Shown piece after piece: positions 8,058 through 15,051 of a stretch of 19,063 nucleotides of DNA (position 1 is its first letter; each line of letters begins with the position of its first letter). The position numbers were made by a program, and so were the translations under genes. The notes under the pieces are model-generated. The model worked only from the letters and a program-made list of their open reading frames with translations. It searched no databases and was not told the origin of the DNA. Origin of the DNA: Promethearchaeota archaeon (GTDB lineage: Archaea; Asgardarchaeota; Lokiarchaeia; Sigynarchaeales; SOKP01); contig JAEOTW010000352.1 of assembly GCA_016839655.1 (NCBI GenBank), forward strand, positions 1 to 19,063, given 5' to 3'.

Positions 8058-8825
8058 TTGAATGAAAAGAACCTTGGAATTTTAAAACAGAAAGAAAAAG
8101 CTAATTTTTGGTATAGCCAAAAAAAAAGTAAAATTATACCCGAAATTTACCGAGAGATTTATGGGAATGATTATCCAGAGGAATTGGATATCGACAGCTT
8201 TGTTACCATGACTGATTTGCGGAATGTTGCTAATTATCTTAAGATTAAACCGGGAAAAACTATTCTTGATATAGGATGTGGAAAAGCAGGACCAGGATTG
8301 TGGATAGCTCGTGAAAAGGATATAAATTATGTAGGAGTAGATCTCTCAGAAGTTGCAATAGAAATAGCGAGAAATCGTGTAAAACAGTTTGAAATAAAAT
8401 TTAAAGCAGAATTCTATGTAATGAATATAATTTCAACAAACTTTCCAAATAACTATTTTGATGGAGCGATTAGTATAGATACTCTTACATATATACAGGA
8501 TAAAGTAAAAAGTATTAATGAAATATTAAGAATTCTTCGTTCAGATGCGTCATTTGTATTTACAGCTTGGGAAACACCAACAACAATCGTCGATTACCGA
8601 CCTATTCTTCAAGAAGCTGGTTTTGAAATAATTATTTATAGGGAAATACTAAATTGGGAGCATAGACAACGTAAGATTTACGAGAAATATATTCAATCAA
8701 AAGACATCTTGATTGAAGATATGGGAATGGAGGCTGCTCTTCCATGGATTGAAGAAGCAACAACACGTCTTCCTTTATTAAAAGATTGGCGACGGATTTT
8801 TTGTGCTACTAAGAAGAGGCAATAA
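8058..8825 (+). CDS. Class I SAM-dependent methyltransferase
   Basis: This 255-residue protein has the Rossmann-type methyltransferase signature: motif I ILDIGCGKAGPG (69-80), the acidic ribose-binding residue D95 in GVDLS, and a motif-IV/post-IV region reading FDGAISIDTLTYIQD. There is no NPPY or DPPY, so it is not an amino-methylating DNA enzyme. It most resembles Methyltransf_11/25-type enzymes acting on small molecules or lipids; the substrate cannot be read from the sequence. The only plausible in-frame start is TTG at 8058: a stop lies just upstream at 8049, the next in-frame ATG is codon 51, and the residues before that codon (FWYSQ, YGNDYPEEL) look like genuine family N-terminus. An ATG at 8062 is out of frame and stops quickly. 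The upstream 50-bp element is shared with the next gene, suggesting co-regulation. Confidence 0.85.
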   Translation: MNEKNLGILKQKEKANFWYSQKKSKIIPEIYREIYGNDYPEELDIDSFVTMTDLRNVANYLKIKPGKTILDIGCGKAGPGLWIAREKDINYVGVDLSEVAIEIARNRVKQFEIKFKAEFYVMNIISTNFPNNYFDGAISIDTLTYIQDKVKSINEILRILRSDASFVFTAWETPTTIVDYRPILQEAGFEIIIYREILNWEHRQRKIYEKYIQSKDILIEDMGMEAALPWIEEATTRLPLLKDWRRIFCATKKRQ

Positions 8826-8875
8826 CTTTATATTGTATTTAATATAGAAACAAGTAAAAATTTTAGTATTTTAAA
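8826..8875 (+). promoter_or_regulatory. 50-bp promoter-like element, copy 2
   Basis: This is the second copy of the element at 7979-8028 (43 of 50 matches), beginning at the stop codon of the methyltransferase gene and ending 16 bases before ATG 8892. The TATA-like TTTAATATA near 8839-8847 is at a reasonable archaeal promoter distance from a short-leader start. Duplication of the whole block, not only the TATA box, suggests a shared regulator site or a duplicated promoter. Confidence 0.55.
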
Positions 8876-8891
8876 CAAAAAGTGAGTGTTT

Positions 8892-9755
8892 ATGTCAGAT
8901 GCCGGGATTGAACCAACTTATGTTGGTAAAAATAAGAACCTTGTTTTTGTAATTCCTAAAGAGCTATTTAATATGAGTTTAGGTCCCGCAGAAGTGTTAG
9001 ATCGCGAGTTTGCTAAATTGTTTAGTAAGTATATCAGAGGAACATTTAAAGGCTTCCAAAAAGCGAGGAAAACAAAATATGGGAATGAAAATAATACTAA
9101 AACAGAAGCAGATCCTGATTTTTGGAAGAGTTTTGAACAAAAGGCTAAAGAACTTGATGTAGATCTCATAGGATATACTCCTGTTAATGAAAATTATATT
9201 TTTGATGGTCTCAAAGTTTATGGAAGAAATGCTATTGTTCTTGGAATGGAAATGAAATGGGATAAGATAAAAGAAGCTCCAGGAGCAATTTGTGAAATAG
9301 AAGTATTCCGTGTTTATAAAGTGCTAGGAGACGTTACCATTGATTTAGCAGAATATATGAAAGAACAAGGTTATAAAAGCGAAGCACATCATCCTTTTGG
9401 TGGAAAACTTCTTTATGGCCCTCATGCTACTGCAGCAAATTTAGGAATCATGGGTAGAAATGGATTAATTATCACTCCCGAATTTGGTCCTCGGCAGAGA
9501 TGGAGTATAATTACAACTGATGCTGAAATTCCTGAAACAAAGGAAAGGGATTTCAACGAACTAACAGAATTTTGTGAGAAATGCGGTGCTTGCGTAAGGG
9601 AATGTAAAGGAGGATCTGTTCTTGAAACTCCAATCGAAAAAGAAAATGGAGTAATCACACATATAGACCGTTCTAAATGTATTCAGAGTATATTAGAAAA
9701 TCAATACTGCTCTTTTTGTCTTCGAATATGTAGACCACCACCTCATAAAAGCTAA
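8892..9755 (+). CDS. QueG/reductive-dehalogenase-like protein with two [4Fe-4S] clusters
   Basis: The 287-residue frame from ATG 8892 (a GTG at 8886 adds two residues) ends in a bacterial-ferredoxin-like double cluster motif: C228, C231, C234, C238 (CEKCGACVREC) and C263, C273, C276, C280 (CSFCLRIC). Before it, about 140-220 resembles the core seen in epoxyqueuosine reductase QueG and reductive dehalogenases: HHPFGGKLLYGPHATAANLG, LIITPEFGPRQRW, then TTDAEIPETK. Family members usually carry a corrinoid in that core; whether this one does cannot be told. It lacks a Tat signal and looks cytoplasmic. The second cluster is spaced atypically (a ten-residue gap after C263). It lies 85 bases upstream of the Hdr/GltD fusion in the same direction, so electrons from that protein could feed this one. 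The natural substrate is unknown; true queuosine function is doubtful because the protein is short. Confidence 0.75.
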   Translation: MSDAGIEPTYVGKNKNLVFVIPKELFNMSLGPAEVLDREFAKLFSKYIRGTFKGFQKARKTKYGNENNTKTEADPDFWKSFEQKAKELDVDLIGYTPVNENYIFDGLKVYGRNAIVLGMEMKWDKIKEAPGAICEIEVFRVYKVLGDVTIDLAEYMKEQGYKSEAHHPFGGKLLYGPHATAANLGIMGRNGLIITPEFGPRQRWSIITTDAEIPETKERDFNELTEFCEKCGACVRECKGGSVLETPIEKENGVITHIDRSKCIQSILENQYCSFCLRICRPPPHKS

Positions 9756-9840
9756 CTTACATAAATTTTTTATAACAGTTATATTCAAATTAAAACAACC
9801 TTTTTATTAAACAATAATAAACCTCCATTCTTGAGATATT

Positions 9841-12603
9841 ATGACTGAAACTAATGATAAAGAATCTTCAGACAATTTTAAAAGTAAGATCTCAATAGAA
9901 ACTCTTAGAAAGGTAAACTCTGCTGCTAATTATTGCTATGATTGTAATCGCTGCAACGCAGTATGTCCTACTGCTTTTCTAGATCTTTTTTATCCACGTA
10001 GCTTAATTACTGATTTAACTTTTCTAACACCAGAAGAAGCACTAGAAAATAATGATATTTGGAAGTGCCTTACTTGCGGATTATGCTCAATTTATTGTCC
10101 AATGACTAAGGAAGACACAGGTGTAAATTTTACTCAAATTATTAAAGACCTACGCTCTCTAGCTTCAGAATATAAACCATTACAAGAAGGATTGCTAAGT
10201 TGTAATCATGAAAGAGTATATTCAAGTATACCTAAATTAATGGCAGAAGATAAAATTAAATTTACCAATAAAATAGGCTTCCTCGAGGGAACAGGTTTAA
10301 AAACGACTGATAAAGGAGAAATTGCCTATTTCTTGGGATGTGTTCCCTTTTTATCAGGTTCTGCCCCATGTGTTGTTGGATGCCCTGCGGGTGTTGATGT
10401 TCAAGGTTATGTATCGCTTATAGCAGAAGGGAAATATCAAGAAGCTCTAGATTTAATACGAGAAACAAATCCTTTGCCATACCTATGTGGACGAATATGT
10501 ACTGCTCAATGTGCATTAAATTGCAATCGTCAACATTTTGATGATCCAGTAGCTATACGCGAACTAAAGAGGTTTGTTTGTGACTGGGAAGTTGAACATC
10601 CTAACCAAAGTAAAATAAAACCCGTGCCTCAGACAAAGGAGAAGATAGCTATTATTGGTGCTGGGCCAGGTGGTTTATCTGCAGCATACTTCCTCGCAAG
10701 AATGGGATATAAACCGACAATCTTTGAAAAAGGAGATAAAACCGGGGGTGTGGTTAGATATGGAGTTCCACAGTATAGACTCTCTGACGATGCGCTTGAC
10801 CAAGATATAGAATTTATAAAAAGTATGGGCGTAGAAATTGTTTTGAATAAAGAATTTGGTCCTGATTTCACGGTTGAAGATATATGGGAGCAAAGTTTTA
10901 AAGCAGTTTTTATTGCTGTAGGCTTGTATGTGCCTAAAACTCTTAGGCTTGAAGGAGAAGATTTACCCAATGTAGATGTTGCAATCGATTTTCTTTTAGA
11001 ACGGAAATATAAGTGTGCTGAAAACCCCGAAGAGTTTAAAGGTAAGACTTTTGGTATTATCGGAGGGGGTGCTGTCGCAGTTGATGTTGGCGAGACAGTG
11101 GTTCGCTTGGGTGCTACAAAAGTTGACTTTGTTGATATTTTAACAGAAGAGGCTTTAAAAACAGTATTGGATGACTTACATGAAGCGGAAAGAGAAGTTA
11201 TGGAATATCATTTTGAAACTTCAACAGCAAACATCACTCAAGAACCAAATGGCAAATTAGCATTAAACTGTTATAAAATTAAATGGGGAGACCCTGATCC
11301 CGAAACTGGAAGACGTCCTTTGAGTAAGATTGAGGGTTCTGAATATAAAATAGTCGTCGACCATATTGTAATTGCTATTGGCCAAGGTCTTAATTCAGAA
11401 CCACTCCTTGCTGCTACAGATAATAAATTAAAAATTGAGAGAGGAAAAGTTATCGTTGATAATTTAACATATGAAACTGGTATTCCGGGAGTTTTTGCAG
11501 GTGGAGATATTATTAATTATTCTTTAATGTGTGCTGTAGATGCGGTAGGAGATGGAAGAGAAGCAGCTTACTCAATTGATAGATATCTCAAAAATATGGA
11601 TCTGAAAGAAGGTAGAACAAGAAAGAACGATCTTAAACGATCCACAATACCTAAAAAATATATCCAAACGCAAGTATGCCAAGATATGAACTTCATGCCT
11701 GGATCTGAGAGACTAGTTTGCTTTGACGAAATGGAGTTAGGTTTTACAGAAGAACAAGCAAAAAAAGAAGCTAATCGATGTCTGAATTGTAACTGTTGCT
11801 GTAATTCTGACCAAATTCCAGAGGATTTTGAAAAAGCTTTGGATACTTCAGGTGTTATGATATGTGACTATGGAAGTCAAGATATTTGGCCTTCAATAAA
11901 CGCACCTAATTACTATGAGATTCCTAAAAGTGTAATTGGTTTATTAAATCGAAATGATATTACTCCGGTTGTTCTACCTCAAGAAAAATGTTGCGGACAT
12001 GATGTTCTATGGCAAGGAGATGTTGAAACGTTTAAGAAATTAGCAGAATATAATTTTAAATTGTTTAAAGATGCGGGAGTCAAGACAATTATATTTAGTT
12101 GTGCTGAGGGATATTACACTTGGAAGAATGAATACAAGAAGTTATTTAAGGATAATGAGGATTTTGAGTTTGAGTTTTACCACTTAACTGAATATATTCT
12201 CAAAGAAAAGTTATTAGAAGACATAACATATCCTGTAATGGATAAAATAAAAGTGACTTATCACGACCCATGTAGGCTAGGGAGAATGAGTAATGTTTTT
12301 GATGCTCCTCGTGAGGTTTTGAATCTTGTCCCATCTATAGATTTAATAGAGATGGAGGATTCTAGGGATGATGCAGATTGCTGTGGTGTTTCTGCATACA
12401 TATCTTGTAACCAAGATTCAAAACAGTTCCAAGAGAAAAAAATATTACAAGCAATTGAGACCGGAGCAGAATACCTTATTACTGCATGCCCCAAATGTAT
12501 AACACATTTGAATTGTTATCTCAATGAAAATCGAGAATTAAAAAATAAAATAAAAGTTATCGATATTGTTAGCTTTCTTGGAAAATTACTATACTTACTC
12601 TAA
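9841..12603 (+). CDS. HdrD-like iron-sulfur protein with an inserted GltD-like FAD/NAD(P) oxidoreductase module
   Basis: Domains in this 920-residue protein run as follows. An HdrC-like ferredoxin part has C32/C35/C38/C42 and C76/C79/C82/C86. At 160-171 GEIAYFLGCVPFL resembles the start of a CCG (HdrB/HdrD) domain. A GltD/NfnB-like module then follows: Fe-S cysteines at 177-228, the FAD motif GAGPGG (273-278), the NAD(P) motif GIIGGG (405-410), and a distal Cys group RCLNCNCCC (646-654). From about 675 the CCG domain seems to resume (IPKSVIGLLNRN, then CCGHD at 717), and a second CCG domain has CCG at 847-849 and CPKC at 883-886. Expected role: cytoplasmic electron transfer from NAD(P)H through FAD and Fe-S clusters to a disulfide-type or other acceptor, possibly with bifurcation. 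The first CCG domain has CAEG where CxxC is usual. The gene probably works with the Fe-S protein just upstream. Confidence 0.85.
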   Translation: MTETNDKESSDNFKSKISIETLRKVNSAANYCYDCNRCNAVCPTAFLDLFYPRSLITDLTFLTPEEALENNDIWKCLTCGLCSIYCPMTKEDTGVNFTQIIKDLRSLASEYKPLQEGLLSCNHERVYSSIPKLMAEDKIKFTNKIGFLEGTGLKTTDKGEIAYFLGCVPFLSGSAPCVVGCPAGVDVQGYVSLIAEGKYQEALDLIRETNPLPYLCGRICTAQCALNCNRQHFDDPVAIRELKRFVCDWEVEHPNQSKIKPVPQTKEKIAIIGAGPGGLSAAYFLARMGYKPTIFEKGDKTGGVVRYGVPQYRLSDDALDQDIEFIKSMGVEIVLNKEFGPDFTVEDIWEQSFKAVFIAVGLYVPKTLRLEGEDLPNVDVAIDFLLERKYKCAENPEEFKGKTFGIIGGGAVAVDVGETVVRLGATKVDFVDILTEEALKTVLDDLHEAEREVMEYHFETSTANITQEPNGKLALNCYKIKWGDPDPETGRRPLSKIEGSEYKIVVDHIVIAIGQGLNSEPLLAATDNKLKIERGKVIVDNLTYETGIPGVFAGGDIINYSLMCAVDAVGDGREAAYSIDRYLKNMDLKEGRTRKNDLKRSTIPKKYIQTQVCQDMNFMPGSERLVCFDEMELGFTEEQAKKEANRCLNCNCCCNSDQIPEDFEKALDTSGVMICDYGSQDIWPSINAPNYYEIPKSVIGLLNRNDITPVVLPQEKCCGHDVLWQGDVETFKKLAEYNFKLFKDAGVKTIIFSCAEGYYTWKNEYKKLFKDNEDFEFEFYHLTEYILKEKLLEDITYPVMDKIKVTYHDPCRLGRMSNVFDAPREVLNLVPSIDLIEMEDSRDDADCCGVSAYISCNQDSKQFQEKKILQAIETGAEYLITACPKCITHLNCYLNENRELKNKIKVIDIVSFLGKLLYLL

Positions 12604-12690
12604 TAAAAATTATTTTCTATTCAATCAAAATTATCAGTATCCCATTTTACCCTTTATGGAGTAATTTTTATTATAACCATTTAACCTTCA

Positions 12691-12708
12691 AAGTTTACAT
12701 ATAAACTT
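12691..12708. promoter_or_regulatory. Palindrome overlapping a TATA-like element upstream of the peptidase
   Basis: AAGTTTA-CATA-TAAACTT is a perfect 7-bp inverted repeat with a 4-base centre. Its ATATAAA portion is the best TATA-like element in the 171 bases between the Hdr-like stop and the peptidase ATG, about 67 bases from that ATG. A repressor binding here would block the TATA box; this is inference from position and symmetry. Confidence 0.3.
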
Positions 12709-12774
12709 AAAAAGAATAATCCCCTATTAAAAAAGCAAAGGGCATTTTTCAAATTAACATTAAAATTGAATACT

Positions 12775-14559
12775 ATGAATGAGAAAGAAATTGCGTGGGA
12801 TTTAAGCGAGATATTTTCAGGATATTATGATCCTAAAATTTCAGAAAATATGGACGCTCTCCTAAAAAATGCCGATGAAATTGTCAAGGAATATAAAGGT
12901 AAAATTAATGCGACTACTTTTACTGCTCAAAATTTACATGATCTGCTAAAAAAACATGAGGAAATTTTAGAAGGTATTGATGAAATTGGTGTATTTTCAG
13001 TAAATTCATTCCATGCAAACACTAAATTACAGGGAACAAAAGCACTCTTTAATAAATTCATGGATTTTGAGACAACTATTCAAAAAAAACTAACATTCCT
13101 TGATTTAGAAATTGGAAAACTAATTTTTGATAAGCCAGAGATGTTAGATAAAGAAAACCTTATTGAATATAAGAATTATCTTAGAAACATTAAGAGGAAT
13201 TTTCCTCATAAATTATCAGAGGCAGAAGAAAACTTAATACTAGAAAAGGATCAATATGGAACGAATGCTTGGGAACAACTTTGGCAATCATGGATAAATA
13301 CAAAAAAATTCAAAGCTATTGTCGAGGGTGAAGAAAAAGAATTAACATTTAGTGAATTATTTCCTTTACAGCAACATCCTGATAGGGAAACTAGAAGATC
13401 TGTCTTCTATTCACACTGTAAAGTTCTGAAGGAAAACGAAGATGTTTTTTCATCAGCTTTAAGAAATATCTGTGGTGATTGGGTTAATATATCAAATCGT
13501 AGGCATTATGATGGTCCAATTCATCATAGTCTAATTTTAAATGAAACTACTCAAGATATTATAAATAACATGATGAAGACTGTAGAAAAAAATATTGGGA
13601 TATTCCAAAGATTCATAAAAATCAAAACTAAACTATTAAAATTACCAAAATTAAGTGGTATTGATACATGGGCGTATCTCCCCACTGAAAAAAAATACAC
13701 GTGGGATGAAACCAAAGATTTTATAATTCAAGTATATGATGAATTTGATAAAGTATGTGGAGAATATGTCACTGATATTTTGAATAGAAATCATATAGAC
13801 GCTAGTCCCAGGGATGGTAAAAGTGCTGGAGCTTACTGTTCTGGTTGGTATAAAGGAAAATCTGTTTTTATTTTAACGACGTTTATGGGTTTATTAAGTG
13901 ATATTGCACCTCTTGCGCATGAACTCGGCCATGGAATTCACTATTATTTATCTTTTCAAGAACAAACATTTTTTAATCATATGCCTGCCTTTACTTTAGC
14001 GGAAACAGCCTCAACTTTTGGTGAATTGTTAATGACTGAATTTTTACTTAAAAATACAGATGTAAAAAGTGAAAAAATTGCTTTACTTTATAATCAATTA
14101 AATAGGGCAGGGATAATAATCTTCAATTTAAGTGCATGGATGTGGTTTGAACAGAGTCTTTATGATGCAATTAAAAATGGAGAATTTTTAGATGGTGAAA
14201 CAATTTCTAAATATTGGTGTGCTGCCAGAGATAAGATTTATGGAGATAATGTTGATTGGCATGAGGAGATGAAATGGGAATGGGCTGCTGTATCTCATTA
14301 TTATATGACTTATATGAGATTTTATAACTACCCATATATTTATGCACAACTCTTCGTTTATGCATTATATCATACATATAAAAATGAGGGTAAAGAATTT
14401 GTTCCTAAATTTAAGAAACTCTTAAGTGCCGGTTGTAGCTTATCACCAGAAGAGCTAAGTAAGATTGTAGGTTTAGATATTACTAAACCAGATTTCTGGC
14501 AACTTGGAATGAAACAATTTGAGCAATTTATAGATGAATTGGAAGAACTCATGAATTAA
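12775..14559 (+). CDS. pepF: Oligoendopeptidase F-type M3 zinc metallopeptidase
   Basis: This roughly 594-residue protein has the M3 zinc site HELGHG (H382, E383, H386), with the third ligand E410 in LAETASTFGE, 24 residues after the motif as expected for the family. The C-terminal helical domain contains the usual aromatic-rich segment around the YMTYMRFYNYPYIYAQL region, which forms the substrate channel. Full length for an M3B enzyme, with no signal peptide, it should cut short peptides in the cytoplasm, completing degradation of proteasome products or imported peptides. The downstream gene encodes a peptide-type extracellular binding protein, which fits a peptide-use theme. ATG 12775 is preferred; an in-frame TTG at 12766 would add three residues. 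It is separated from the Hdr-like gene by 171 bases with its own promoter-like palindrome, and is followed by a remnant of an Hdr-like gene. Confidence 0.93.
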   Translation: MNEKEIAWDLSEIFSGYYDPKISENMDALLKNADEIVKEYKGKINATTFTAQNLHDLLKKHEEILEGIDEIGVFSVNSFHANTKLQGTKALFNKFMDFETTIQKKLTFLDLEIGKLIFDKPEMLDKENLIEYKNYLRNIKRNFPHKLSEAEENLILEKDQYGTNAWEQLWQSWINTKKFKAIVEGEEKELTFSELFPLQQHPDRETRRSVFYSHCKVLKENEDVFSSALRNICGDWVNISNRRHYDGPIHHSLILNETTQDIINNMMKTVEKNIGIFQRFIKIKTKLLKLPKLSGIDTWAYLPTEKKYTWDETKDFIIQVYDEFDKVCGEYVTDILNRNHIDASPRDGKSAGAYCSGWYKGKSVFILTTFMGLLSDIAPLAHELGHGIHYYLSFQEQTFFNHMPAFTLAETASTFGELLMTEFLLKNTDVKSEKIALLYNQLNRAGIIIFNLSAWMWFEQSLYDAIKNGEFLDGETISKYWCAARDKIYGDNVDWHEEMKWEWAAVSHYYMTYMRFYNYPYIYAQLFVYALYHTYKNEGKEFVPKFKKLLSAGCSLSPEELSKIVGLDITKPDFWQLGMKQFEQFIDELEELMN

Positions 14560-14617
14560 TTCTTAAAATTTAAAAATTGTGGCAACATTTTAAATGTCAG
14601 TAGTTCTTATAATTTTA

Positions 14618-14707
14618 AGTTATTTAAATGAAAATAGAGAATTAAAAGATAAAATACAAGTTATTGATCTTGTAAATTTCCTTGGAAAATTGCTATTTTT
14701 AATATAA
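14618..14707 (+). pseudogene. Remnant of an HdrD-like gene (last 29 codons)
   Basis: Codons from AGT at 14618 to TAA at 14705-14707 read SYLNENRELK then DKIQVIDLVNFLGKLLFLI, matching 22 of 29 residues at the extreme C-terminus of the 920-residue Hdr/GltD protein, including the stop position. Six further codons differ silently, so the copy was under protein-level selection before it decayed. Upstream homology quickly fades into stops, although an AAATGT block near 14593 may match the CPKC codons. It is a truncated paralogue. An in-frame ATG at 14594 would give a 37-residue peptide, but a functional product is unlikely. Confidence 0.75.
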
Positions 14708-15051
14708 CCTACCATATTATTTTTTTAAATTTTCAATTAAGCTTTCCAACCAGCTGAGAACGATTTTTCTGCTTCGATACTGATTTATCTTACAGAGTAA
14801 TGTATTATCAGATTACATTTATCTCCCTCATCTATTACCAAGATTAAGTTAAATTATATTTCTTGTTAATTTTGTTTTAAAAGTATATTTTGGTTTTTAC
14901 CAAATCGTAAATAGTACAATATCTTTATATATCAAAGGAACATACAAATATGTATAATTAGTGTTAGAAATCCACTATTATTACAAATTTGTAAAATAGA
15001 AAAACGAAATCTAATGTAAAAATAAATTAAAAAATGTAGTGAAATCAAAAA
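14708..15051. other. Intergenic region with promoter elements for the large surface protein
   Basis: I see no coding sequence or RNA gene in these 344 bases. A TATA-like CTTTATATAT lies at 14923-14932. A perfect 14-bp palindrome TTACAAATTTGTAA lies at 14981-14994, between that box and the ATG at 15052, where a bound protein could block transcription. A small hairpin TTTGGT-TTTT-ACCAAA is at 14889-14904. The 5' half (14708-14880) shows nothing I can name. Confidence 0.4.

Noticed and set aside
4370..8825. A complete DISARM or BREX defence island (helicase next to methyltransferase)
   Set aside because: The methyltransferase lacks DNA-methylase motifs and is divergently transcribed; no other defence gene is recognisable.
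14594..14707. A 37-residue independent small protein
   Set aside because: Its last 29 residues match the C-terminus of the upstream Hdr-like protein; a gene remnant explains it better.
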